A DNA stretch of 38,200 bases from contig CAZOMM010000009.1 in the NCBI GenBank assembly GCA_964581165.1, forward strand, positions 1 through 38,200, written 5' to 3'. The stretch comes from CAZPAN01 sp964581165. GTDB taxonomy: Bacteria > Actinomycetota > Coriobacteriia > Coriobacteriales > CADBOM01. The notes beneath the pieces were generated by a model. The model saw only the letters and a list, made by a program, of their open reading frames with translations. It searched no databases and was not told the origin of the DNA. Below, piece after piece: positions 15,595 to 23,365 of this stretch. The stretch's first letter is position 1. Every line of letters starts with the position of its first letter. The translations under genes and the position numbers were made by a program.

Positions 15595-17958
15595 TTAGAT
15601 GTCATGCTTAACGCGATCCTGCTCTTCTGCACGCTTTCCGTCGTTAAAGCGCTCAAGCGTTCCCACAAGATAGCCAGTTATGCGACGAATCCTCTCAAAG
15701 CCTGGACCCCCCTCGCCTTCGTGGCGTCCGCACCTTGGACAAACATCTCCGATGATGCCGTTATATCCACAAACAGGGTCTCGATCCACAGGATGATTGA
15801 TCGATCCATAACCAATCCCACAGTCGTGCATATGTCGGATCACGGTCTCGAAGGCCTCAAGATTATCCAGAGGATCGCCATCTAGCTCTATATAGCTAAT
15901 ATGACCAGCGTTAGTAAGAGCATGATACGGTGCCTCAATAGTAATCTTGTCAAAAGCCGAAATGTCGTGGTACACGGGCACATGAAAGCTGTTTGTGTAA
16001 TACTCGCGATCGGTAATCCCTGGGATAGAGCCGTATCGCTCACGATCGATGTGCACAAAGCGCCCCGACAAACCCTCTGCAGGAGTTGCTAGCAAAGTAA
16101 AGTTAAGTCCCGTTCTTTTAGAGAGCTTGTCTACGTAATCGCGCATATAGCCAACAATCTCCAAGCCAAGATTCTGCGCACGCTCCGACTGACCATGATG
16201 CTCACCAATAAGTGCAATCAAGGTCTCGGCAAGACCAATAAAACCAACCGACAAAGTACCGTTTTTGAGCACCTCTCGCTGCTCTTCGTCCCAAGCAAGC
16301 TTGTCAGAATCGATCCACACACCCTGCCCCATCAAAAACGGCGCATTGTAAACCTTCTTGCTGCATTGAATCTCAAAACGCTCAAGCAGCTGTCGACAAA
16401 CAAAATCCAGCTTGGAATCGAGCAGCTCAAAAAACAGCTCGATATCTCCCCTGCTTCTAATGCCTAGCCTTACAAGATTGATAGAGGTAAAGGATAGATT
16501 GCCCCTACCTGGTGTAATCTCCTTGGTTTTGTCATGCGAATTTCCCATAACCCTAGTGCGACATCCCATGTAAGCAATCTCAGTCTCGGGAGTGCCCTTG
16601 TAGTACTGCAGGTTAAAGGGTGCATCCTGGAATGAGAAATTGGGGAAAAGCCTTTTGGCGGAGCACTCACAAGCAAGCTTAAACAGATCGTAATTTGGAT
16701 CGCCGGGATTATAGTTAATGCCATCTTTGACCCTAAATATCTGGATTGGAAAGATCGGTGTCTCGCCATGTCCAAGTCCAGCCTCGGTGGCCAAGAGGAT
16801 ATTGCGCATAACCATACGACCCTCGGGAGAGGTGTCCATTCCGTAGTTGATCGAAGAAAAGGGAGTCTGAGCACCAGCGCGGGAATGCATCGTATTCAAA
16901 TTGTGAATAAAAGCCTCCATTGCTTGATAGCTTGCCCTATCGGTATCGACCTCTGCTTGCCTTAGCGCATAGCTTTGAGCCTTATCGATCAGATCTGCAT
17001 CGTATCCAAGTTCATCAGAAAGAATCTGCTGCTCAACCTCAACATAAGCCTGCTTCATATCAAGCTCTGGAATTAAGTTACTCTGCTCGCAAGCCTTCTC
17101 CACAATTTCTGTAACGATCTTTTGAGCATCACTCAGACCAGCCAAAAGATCAAATGCCATTGCAAGATTTTTTCTGTACATCTTCTTAAAGGTCTTGCGC
17201 ACACCAATTGCCATACCGTAATCAAAATTGCAGATCGACTGACCACCATGCTGATCGTTTTGATTTGACTGAATGGCAATACAAGCCAAAGCTGAGTAGC
17301 TGCTGATGTCGTTTGGCTCACGCAGCACACCGTGTCCGGTAGAAAAGCCTCCAGAGAAAAGCTTAACAATGTCAATTTGAGTGCAAGTAGTGGTTAGTGT
17401 GTAGAAGTCGAGATCGTGAATATGGATGTCGCCGTCGCGATGGGCCTTTGAAAACTCGGGAGCAAGAACCTTTACTTCGTAGTACTTTTTGGCCGACTCG
17501 CTGCCATACTTGAGCATTGTACCCATGGCAGTATCAGCATCGATATTGGCGTTCTCTCTCTTGATATTAGAATCCGATGCATCCGAAGAACTAATCTCGT
17601 CCAAAGTCCTCATAAGACTCGTGTTGGATTCTCGAATGCGGCTGCGCTCATCGCGATATCGGATATAGCGCTTTGCGGTCTGCACAAAGCCATTTTCGAT
17701 AAGAACTTCTTCTACAAGATCCTGGATTCCCTCGACTGTAGGAATTCCCTCGATTGCCCCATTAGCTATCTTGGCTACAACCTGGGCGGCGAGCTGCTCT
17801 GCAGTAGTACGCCCATCAAGATTGCCAGATGCGATAAATGCCTTGTCTATTGCGTCTGTGATTTTTGTTTCGTTGAATGGTACCTTACGACCATCTCTTT
17901 TGATAATTGAGTCAATCAGGGGTGAGAAACTAGTCCCCCTGACATCCATTTCTAGCAT
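15595..17958 (-). CDS. nrdD: Anaerobic (class III) ribonucleoside-triphosphate reductase
   Basis: The protein has 787 aa, within family length. An N-terminal ATP-cone (KRDGRKVPFNETKITDAI) provides allosteric control. The catalytic barrel includes GDIHIHDLDFY, NDQHGGQSI and YMGCRTRV. The C-terminus has the glycyl-radical segment RRITGYL (Gly at about residue 762). The zinc site shows Cys at ~730, 740 and 743 (VCGYNGIIGDVCPRC); the usual first Cys is replaced by Asp in DPVC. NrdD reduces NTPs to dNTPs without oxygen, using formate as reductant in most family members. ATG at 17958 has AGAGGA 8 nt upstream. Two NrdR boxes lie 110-156 bp upstream. Confidence 0.95.
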   Translation of the reverse strand: MLEMDVRGTSFSPLIDSIIKRDGRKVPFNETKITDAIDKAFIASGNLDGRTTAEQLAAQVVAKIANGAIEGIPTVEGIQDLVEEVLIENGFVQTAKRYIRYRDERSRIRESNTSLMRTLDEISSSDASDSNIKRENANIDADTAMGTMLKYGSESAKKYYEVKVLAPEFSKAHRDGDIHIHDLDFYTLTTTCTQIDIVKLFSGGFSTGHGVLREPNDISSYSALACIAIQSNQNDQHGGQSICNFDYGMAIGVRKTFKKMYRKNLAMAFDLLAGLSDAQKIVTEIVEKACEQSNLIPELDMKQAYVEVEQQILSDELGYDADLIDKAQSYALRQAEVDTDRASYQAMEAFIHNLNTMHSRAGAQTPFSSINYGMDTSPEGRMVMRNILLATEAGLGHGETPIFPIQIFRVKDGINYNPGDPNYDLFKLACECSAKRLFPNFSFQDAPFNLQYYKGTPETEIAYMGCRTRVMGNSHDKTKEITPGRGNLSFTSINLVRLGIRSRGDIELFFELLDSKLDFVCRQLLERFEIQCSKKVYNAPFLMGQGVWIDSDKLAWDEEQREVLKNGTLSVGFIGLAETLIALIGEHHGQSERAQNLGLEIVGYMRDYVDKLSKRTGLNFTLLATPAEGLSGRFVHIDRERYGSIPGITDREYYTNSFHVPVYHDISAFDKITIEAPYHALTNAGHISYIELDGDPLDNLEAFETVIRHMHDCGIGYGSINHPVDRDPVCGYNGIIGDVCPRCGRHEGEGGPGFERIRRITGYLVGTLERFNDGKRAEEQDRVKHDI

Positions 17959-18066
17959 CTCGCATTCCTCTCAGTGAGTCTTCATAAATATTCTCAACTG
18001 CCCCATTCTCAAGTACCCCCATAATAGGCAATTCGAGAATTGAGTTTTTCGTGTTTAGCAAGTTCA

Positions 18067-18082
18067 CTACAATATATTGTGT
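18067..18082 (-). promoter_or_regulatory. NrdR box 1 upstream of nrdD
   Basis: CTACAATATATTGTGT matches the published NrdR-box consensus (acaCwAtATaTwGtgt) at 14 of 16 positions and is a near-palindrome. NrdR is an ATP/dATP-sensing zinc-ribbon repressor of nrd genes. Confidence 0.75.
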
Positions 18083-18098
18083 TTTCTTGCTTAAAACC

Positions 18099-18114
18099 AC
18101 CGCAAATATAGTAT
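18099..18114 (-). promoter_or_regulatory. NrdR box 2 upstream of nrdD
   Basis: ACCGCAAATATAGTAT matches the NrdR consensus at 10-11 of 16 positions. It starts exactly 32 bp from box 1, close to the three-turn spacing characteristic of NrdR box pairs. Confidence 0.65.
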
Positions 18115-18185
18115 CCCACTGACGAAGCTGCCATCAAGGACGAATCCTTTAAAATCCATGAATGTGTCCAAATCGAGAACGAATC

Positions 18186-18255
18186 AAGGACGCGCCGAGA
18201 ACGAGTCAGATCCACAAGCCAAGGACGCGCCGAGAACGAGTCAGACCCACGAATC
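18186..18255. repeat. 35-bp tandem repeat (2 units)
   Basis: The first 25 bp of the units at 18186 and 18221 are identical (AAGGACGCGCCGAGAACGAG then TCAGA); the last 10 bp are diverged. A partial third unit is seen just before it (TCGAGAACGAATC). Confidence 0.85.
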
Positions 18256-18263
18256 AAAACGAA

Positions 18264-18315
18264 CCGACATTACAAGCCGACATTACAAGCCGACATTGCA
18301 AGTCGACACTGCAAG
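18264..18315. repeat. 13-bp tandem repeat (4 units)
   Basis: CCGACATTACAAG at 18264 and 18277, then CCGACATTGCAAG (18290) and TCGACACTGCAAG (18303), contiguous and ending 10 bp before the rsgA stop. Confidence 0.9.
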
Positions 18316-18325
18316 CCCAGATTAG

Positions 18326-19336
18326 CTATCTTCTAGAACTCAAGCCCTTAACCTCGTCCATAATCTCAAGAAAAGAGGAGTAGCGCCTAGATTTAATCTC
18401 GCCCGCCTCAACAGCCTCACGCACCGCACAGCCGGGTTCTGCCACATGAGCACAGTCAGAAAATCTACATTGCTCAGAAAGATTTGAAATCTCTGGAAAT
18501 GCCCTAAGAACTCCTTGGGCCGAATCGAGCAACAAAAAAGATCTTAGACCTGGAGCATCAATCAAAAAGCCACCAGATGGCAAAGGCAACATCTTGCGAG
18601 CGATAGTGGTATGCCTGCCCTTGTTGTCGGATTCTCTAACCTCGCGAACTTTTTGTTCCTCGCGCCCAAGTATCGCATTTGCTAGGCTCGACTTTCCTAC
18701 CCCAGATTTGCCCAACATCACAGCACAGCTGCCTGGTTTTATCAGATCTTCAACCTCAGCTACACCGCTATTATCTACAGACGATTCCAAAACAACTGGA
18801 TAGCCTGCACTAACCGACTTTGCTGCCACAAAAGCAGCGTCTAAATCCTCGCAAAGATCGGCCTTGCTCAAAACAATGGCAGCCTCAGCTCCACTTTGAA
18901 GAGCAAGCGCCAATTCTCTTTCGAGATGAGCAAGAGATTTCTCTACATTTAAAGCGGGAGAAACAACAATTACCAAGTCTATGTTGGCAGCAAGCACCTG
19001 ACCCGAAGACCTTCGGCCTCCACTGGGTCTGCTGAGCACAGTTTTTCTTGGGAGCACAGAACATATGACAGCATTTGGGTGATCTGGCGGAAATCCCACC
19101 GCCACCCAATCTCCGATACTCGATAAAGAATCGGATCCTTTAATAAGCGAGGCTGAATGTTCTGCACGAATATTTCCTTTTGGAGTGCAGATTAGCGGCA
19201 ACGATCTATCGAGCTGGATAACCCTACCTGGAGCCATCTGGGATATCGGATAGGGAGAGCGTTCGAATGCCATTTGCATGTCTGCTTTAAGTTGCTGGCT
19301 CATCTCCAGCATGTCAAAGCTAATCTCTCCTGTCAT
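18326..19336 (-). CDS. rsgA: Ribosome small subunit-dependent GTPase A
   Basis: About 336 aa from ATG 19334-19336. It shows circularly permuted GTPase motifs: VLSKADL (G4), GKSGVGKSSLANAIL (G1), GRHTT (G2), DAPG (G3), then a zinc motif CRFSDCAHVAEPGC (CX4CXHX5C). The N-terminal OB-fold region is also present. RsgA assists late 30S maturation. The frame stays open up to 19432, next to a scaffold gap, so the true start could lie upstream; a start at MLEMSQQL is also possible. The gene is monocistronic as seen. Confidence 0.93.
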   Translation of the reverse strand: MTGEISFDMLEMSQQLKADMQMAFERSPYPISQMAPGRVIQLDRSLPLICTPKGNIRAEHSASLIKGSDSLSSIGDWVAVGFPPDHPNAVICSVLPRKTVLSRPSGGRRSSGQVLAANIDLVIVVSPALNVEKSLAHLERELALALQSGAEAAIVLSKADLCEDLDAAFVAAKSVSAGYPVVLESSVDNSGVAEVEDLIKPGSCAVMLGKSGVGKSSLANAILGREEQKVREVRESDNKGRHTTIARKMLPLPSGGFLIDAPGLRSFLLLDSAQGVLRAFPEISNLSEQCRFSDCAHVAEPGCAVREAVEAGEIKSRRYSSFLEIMDEVKGLSSRR

Positions 19337-19630
19337 CTGACTATCCGATCCTCTCCCGCGCTGTTTTCCGCGTGCCCCGCTATTTTTCGTCTGTCGCGTC
19401 GCACATGTTATCAGCCCATATATAAAACTCAATCCNNNNNNNNNNNNNNNNNNNNNNNNNNNNNNNNNNNNNNNNNNNNNNNNNNNNNNNNNNNNNNNNN
19501 NNNNNNNNNNNNNNNNNNNNNNNNNNNNNNNNNNNCCCTCCCAAAAGTCGTGTCAATTCTCGTTTAACATAAAGAAAATAAGCGAAACATTAGAAGGCAC
19601 TCGTTAACACATGAGGAGGTACTCATTAAC
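19337..19630. other. rsgA-TetR divergent spacer with 100-N assembly gap (19436-19535)
   Basis: Both genes read outward from this region, so their promoters should lie here, but the 100-N gap removes an unknown length. The right part carries the repeated CTCGTTAACA motif. Confidence 0.7.
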
Positions 19631-19631
19631 A
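19559..19631. promoter_or_regulatory. Three CTCGTTAACA-like repeats before the TetR gene (candidate autoregulatory sites)
   Basis: CTCGTTTAACA (19559), CTCGTTAACA (19600) and CTCATTAACA (19622) recur 41 and 22 bp apart, close to whole helical turns. The last one overlaps the start codon. TetR-family repressors usually bind near their own promoter. Confidence 0.45.
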
Positions 19632-20353
19632 TGGGTCGCCTAAATAGAAGCAAAATCGACATTAAAAGAGCACTTTTGGAGATCCTGGAATACAAAAGAC
19701 TCGACAATACGAGCGTCACCGAGATCTCAAAGCTAGCCAACGTAAGCAGAAGCACCTTTTATGCTCACTACCAAAGCCCCATTGAAGTCTATGAGGAGAT
19801 AGTGTCAGACATTGCCGATCTTTTATCTGAAAAATCCGAGAACGGCCACTCCAACGCAAAGCAAACTACAGGACACCTATCACAAAAAGATTCAAAACAA
19901 TTGAATGGAGATATCAAGACTTCAAAAGCAGGATTGTTTGGAAAGCCAAAACCGAAGTTGGTGGGATCAAAGGTCTCGGCAGAATGTATGAGATTTTGCG
20001 ATTTTTTGGCAAATCCTGGTAAATATGCAGCTGTCATTAAAGAGTCCAGATTTATAGAAACATTACTGGCCAATCGTAACTTGATGCGCAAAAGCCCCCT
20101 GATTGGAACCCTGATGGATTCTGGACTGGATTTTCAACAGGCTTATGCGCTTTTTGTATTTCAGATGAGCGGCTGCTTTCTATCGTGGCAGACGCTTGGT
20201 GTTAGCGATCGAGATTGGCCAAAACTTATCGGAACCATCTCGGCCTTTATAGACGCTGGAGCATCTGGGGCAGCAACAATAAGCCGAAGGGCTGCTTTGA
20301 TTGCAGCACAAAGCCTGCAAGACAAAGTGTCCCCATCGGCTAGAGCAAACTGA
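19631..20353 (+). CDS. TetR/AcrR-family transcriptional regulator
   Basis: The protein has 240 aa. The N-terminal helix-turn-helix (about residues 8-52) includes RALLEILEYKRLDNTSVTEI and ISKLANVSRSTFYAHYQS, the classic TetR recognition helix. A Gly/Ser/Lys-rich linker follows, then an all-helical C-terminal domain (about 110-225; ESRFIETLLANRNLMRKSP) that resembles the C-terminal domain of DhaS-like regulators. The start is supported by AGGAGGT 10 nt upstream. The ligand and targets cannot be told; it is convergent with the phosphoglucomutase gene (27 bp between stops) and divergent from rsgA. Confidence 0.85.
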   Translation: MGRLNRSKIDIKRALLEILEYKRLDNTSVTEISKLANVSRSTFYAHYQSPIEVYEEIVSDIADLLSEKSENGHSNAKQTTGHLSQKDSKQLNGDIKTSKAGLFGKPKPKLVGSKVSAECMRFCDFLANPGKYAAVIKESRFIETLLANRNLMRKSPLIGTLMDSGLDFQQAYALFVFQMSGCFLSWQTLGVSDRDWPKLIGTISAFIDAGASGAATISRRAALIAAQSLQDKVSPSARAN

Positions 20354-20380
20354 AGAGCCACTTTAATCGCAGCCCAAAAC

Positions 20381-22276
20381 CTATTCCAAGATCTGCCTAG
20401 TAGCAGTCTCTAGGACATCAAGCATTTGCTGAGCTTTAGCAGCATCGTCAGCCTTGGCAAAAAGATAGCCCTTGATCTTTGGTTCTGTTCCGCTAGGACG
20501 TATCAAAACCTTTACCCCGTCCGAGATATTCATTTCAATCACATTGGCACTAGGCAGCAACTGAATCTCTTCGGCCGATCCGTTTATCCTCGGCATTTCC
20601 ACAGCAGCAGAGTAATCGATTACAGAGGCAATCTTCTTTCCAGCAATTTCTACAGGTGGAGCAGTTTTAAGTGAAGCCATGATGTCCGACATGCGCTGTG
20701 CGCCCTCGGATCCTGGATAAGAAACATTAATAGTGCGGTTGGCATAATAGGCATATTGCTTGTATAGCTCCTCTAGGGCCTGAATCAAATCGCGACCATG
20801 CGACTTGTGCCAGCGAGCCATCTGGCAGATGATCATTCCGGCATTGATAGCATCCTTGTCTCGCACATGAGAGCCTGTCATATAACCATAGCTCTCCTCA
20901 AAGCCAAAGATAAAGCGATTAGCTTGATCCGCCAGCTCAAGCATTAAAATCTGCTCGCCTATGTACTTAAAACCCGTGAGGGTGCGTCGCAGCTCAAAAC
21001 CGTAGTTTGCAGCCAAAGCATCTACCATCGCGGTGGAAACTATAGTGCTAACAACAACACTGTTAGAGAGGTCTTCGCCCTTTGCTTGGCGCATATTGCA
21101 GATGTAGTCGAGCATAAGCACAGCCATTTCATTGCCAGAAATAAGCTGATACTCACCATCATGCAAAACTGCAACACCAACTCTATCGGCATCGGGATCG
21201 CTGGCTAAAAGCAAATCCGGCCTCGCGCTTTCACAAAGCTTAAGACCTAGCTCTAGGGCTTCTTTAAACTCTGGATTGGGATAAGGACAGGTCTCAAAAT
21301 CACCATTGGGCTGAGCCTGCTCGGATACAACACTTACATCCTCGATGCCTATGCGATCCAAAATCTTGCTCATGCACTCCAAGCCAACGCCATTTAGCGG
21401 AGTATATACAAGCGATAGCGAAGTTTTGCTAGCGTCAGTTTTGCTAGCGTCGCCGACCTTGCTACCGCCAGTCTTATCGGCATCGTCGATCTCGGCAGCG
21501 CCGGCTTTACTACTAGCGCCGGCTTTACTGCCATCGGCAGCAGTCTCGCCAGCGCCAGGCAAATCCTCTAAAGACTGAGCAGCAACAGCATCTATAAAGC
21601 TATCGAGAACCTCATCTTCCATCCAGTTCACAAGACCGCAATTTAAAGCCTCGTCAAAACCCATGCGCCTTACACCATCAAAGATGTCTACGCTTTCGAT
21701 GGAATCTTGGATGCTCTTAGCAGCCTCAGAAGTAATCTGGCAGCCATCTGGACCATAGGCCTTGTAACCGTTGTACTGAGCTGGATTATGGCTTGCCGTT
21801 ATATTAATCCCAGCCGAACAGCCCAGTTCTCGAACGGCAAAAGACAGTGCCGGCGTTGGTTCAACTCTAGGATAGATAAAGCACTGTATGCCATTTGCAG
21901 CAAGAACCTCGGCTGCAACTTTGACAAATTCCTCTCCCATATGGCGACTGTCTCTACAAATTGCAACAGTGGGAGCTGGACGATCTTTTGGAGCTTGAGC
22001 ACTCAGATCCAAATTAAGAGGATTTACTGGACGAGCTTCATTAAGATAATCAGCAAGACCTTGTGTGGCCCTGCTGACTGTGTGTATATTCATACGATTT
22101 GATCCAGCACCAATAATCCCTCTGAGTCCGGCTGTCCCAAATTCCAAGTCTTGATAAAAAGCATCCTCGATAGCAGAACTGTTGCCAAGCATGCCAGCCA
22201 GCTCTTCAGATAGCGAAGCATCTGCTCGCTCAATCCAGAGTCTATGCATCTGCTCACACTCAGAAATGCTCCTCAT
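20381..22276 (-). CDS. Phospho-sugar mutase (phosphoglucomutase/phosphomannomutase)
   Basis: The protein has 631 aa. It has the four alpha-D-phosphohexomutase signatures: active-site serine TASHNPAQYNGYKAYG, metal loop DPDADRVG, sugar loop GFEESYGYMTG, and phosphate loop RPSGTEPKIKGY. It interconverts hexose 1- and 6-phosphates for glycogen, cell-wall or exopolysaccharide precursors. The family member is about 45-50 residues longer than usual because of a low-complexity Ala/Lys/Asp/Ser insertion (GSKAGASSKAGAAEIDDADK onward), encoded by short repeats at ~21420-21555. GGAG 7-8 nt before ATG supports the start. Confidence 0.9.
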   Translation of the reverse strand: MRSISECEQMHRLWIERADASLSEELAGMLGNSSAIEDAFYQDLEFGTAGLRGIIGAGSNRMNIHTVSRATQGLADYLNEARPVNPLNLDLSAQAPKDRPAPTVAICRDSRHMGEEFVKVAAEVLAANGIQCFIYPRVEPTPALSFAVRELGCSAGINITASHNPAQYNGYKAYGPDGCQITSEAAKSIQDSIESVDIFDGVRRMGFDEALNCGLVNWMEDEVLDSFIDAVAAQSLEDLPGAGETAADGSKAGASSKAGAAEIDDADKTGGSKVGDASKTDASKTSLSLVYTPLNGVGLECMSKILDRIGIEDVSVVSEQAQPNGDFETCPYPNPEFKEALELGLKLCESARPDLLLASDPDADRVGVAVLHDGEYQLISGNEMAVLMLDYICNMRQAKGEDLSNSVVVSTIVSTAMVDALAANYGFELRRTLTGFKYIGEQILMLELADQANRFIFGFEESYGYMTGSHVRDKDAINAGMIICQMARWHKSHGRDLIQALEELYKQYAYYANRTINVSYPGSEGAQRMSDIMASLKTAPPVEIAGKKIASVIDYSAAVEMPRINGSAEEIQLLPSANVIEMNISDGVKVLIRPSGTEPKIKGYLFAKADDAAKAQQMLDVLETATRQILE

Positions 22277-22320
22277 TAAATGCTCCTCACTATTATTTGT
22301 TTCCTCAAATTGGTTTTAGG

Positions 22321-22420
22321 NNNNNNNNNNNNNNNNNNNNNNNNNNNNNNNNNNNNNNNNNNNNNNNNNNNNNNNNNNNNNNNNNNNNNNNNNNNNNNNN
22401 NNNNNNNNNNNNNNNNNNNN
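22321..22420. other. Assembly gap (100 N) upstream of the mutase gene
   Basis: Exactly 100 N in the spacer 22277-22498. The right flank is a 14-bp tandem repeat, which may have caused the break. Confidence 0.98.
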
Positions 22421-22443
22421 CACAAGATCAAGTGCCCGAGATC

Positions 22444-22485
22444 AAATACACAAGGCCAAATACGCAAGCCTAAATACACTAAGCA
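22444..22485. repeat. 14-bp tandem repeat (3 units)
   Basis: AAATACACAAGGCC, AAATACGCAAGCCT and AAATACACTAAGCA are contiguous, beside the assembly gap. Confidence 0.8.
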
Positions 22486-22498
22486 AGCGGCAAACTAA

Positions 22499-23188
22499 CT
22501 AGCCAAGCTGCTGTCCACAGTTAAAGCAAAACTTGTCTGTAGGCAAAATATCGTGACTGCATTTTGGACACTTACTAGACTGAGCTGCTGCATCATCTCC
22601 GGCTACAGAATTAGGCTCCTTTGCAGATTCAGCGCTAGCAGCATCAGTTGCGGGACTTGATGTTTGCGCTGCGGGCGCTTGCGCTGATGTCTGGCCACCC
22701 GAAGCCGCAGCCGCATGCTGGGTTGCCTGAGTGGCCTGGTAAGCCTGCTGTGTCTGCTGTGTATAAGCTTGCTGGGCAGCTGCCATTTGAGCATTAATCT
22801 CCGCAACAATCTCTGCCACGGACTTTCCGCACACAGAACAAAACATATCTCCACCCTGCACAACAGCTCCGCAGGCAGTGCAATTGTATTTAACAGCCGC
22901 AGCCCTAGCAGCCTCAGACTCTCCTTCTACAGCAGAGATCTGCTGCTCCAACTGAACTCTCTCTGCGTCCAGCGCGGCAATAGCATCAAAAATCGCTTCT
23001 CTACCCAACCTAAACTCTGGCATATCCTTAACTACGTTATACAGACTGGCACCGAGCTGTGCTAAAAGGTCAGTTCTGCGCTTATTGACATCGCCCAACC
23101 TGATATTTAATTGAGCTTTCCGTCCAGTTCTTTCTACAGAAGATGTAGCCCTATTGGCAATGGATTCTAGATTGTCCAAAAATCCCAT
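22499..23188 (-). CDS. Double zinc-ribbon protein with coiled-coil N-terminus
   Basis: The protein has 229 aa. An N-terminal helical, coiled-coil-prone region (about residues 1-95; GDVNKRRTDLLAQLGASLYN) is followed by a zinc ribbon CTACGAVVQGGDMFCSVCG, a Gln/Ala/Thr-rich linker (QQAYTQQTQQAYQATQATQ) and a second ribbon CPKCSHDILPTDKFCFNCG at the C-terminus. Each ribbon has four Cys. No signal peptide or membrane helix is seen, so it is probably cytoplasmic. The function is unknown. An inverted repeat (23300-23322) and 10-bp and 7-bp tandem duplications lie in its upstream spacer. Confidence 0.8.
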   Translation of the reverse strand: MGFLDNLESIANRATSSVERTGRKAQLNIRLGDVNKRRTDLLAQLGASLYNVVKDMPEFRLGREAIFDAIAALDAERVQLEQQISAVEGESEAARAAAVKYNCTACGAVVQGGDMFCSVCGKSVAEIVAEINAQMAAAQQAYTQQTQQAYQATQATQHAAAASGGQTSAQAPAAQTSSPATDAASAESAKEPNSVAGDDAAAQSSKCPKCSHDILPTDKFCFNCGQQLG

Positions 23189-23246
23189 CTCAAAATCCTT
23201 TCTAAACCTAATATTGCCGAGATGCTCAATGCCTAAACCTTACACC

Positions 23247-23280
23247 CAGCTAAAACCAGCTAAAACTATGCCTTATGCCT
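23247..23280. repeat. 10-bp and 7-bp tandem duplications
   Basis: CAGCTAAAAC is repeated at 23247 and 23257, then TATGCCT at 23267 and 23274, with no bases between. Confidence 0.8.
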
Positions 23281-23299
23281 AGCAAGCTCTTAGCCAAGC

Positions 23300-23322
23300 T
23301 CTTTGTAACTTTAATACAAAGA
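23300..23322. promoter_or_regulatory. 8-bp inverted repeat in the spacer between two zinc-ribbon genes
   Basis: TCTTTGTA (23300-23307) and TACAAAGA (23315-23322) are exact inverses around ACTTTAA. It could be an operator for the gene at 23188, or a weak terminator for the gene ending at 23366; no U-run follows. Confidence 0.35.
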
Positions 23323-23365
23323 CATACAACACAAAATCGCCAGAAGACCAATCACCAGAGGATTG

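Larger units (their letters stand above)
17959..18325. other. 367-bp spacer between rsgA and nrdD: NrdR boxes and tandem repeats
   Basis: No gene is supported. The nrdD-proximal half holds the paired NrdR boxes; the rsgA-proximal half holds two adjacent tandem arrays (18186-18255 and 18264-18315). Confidence 0.65.

Noticed and set aside
18186..18315. Clustered short repeats that could be taken for a CRISPR array
   Set aside because: Units are contiguous with no unique spacers, and no cas genes are near.
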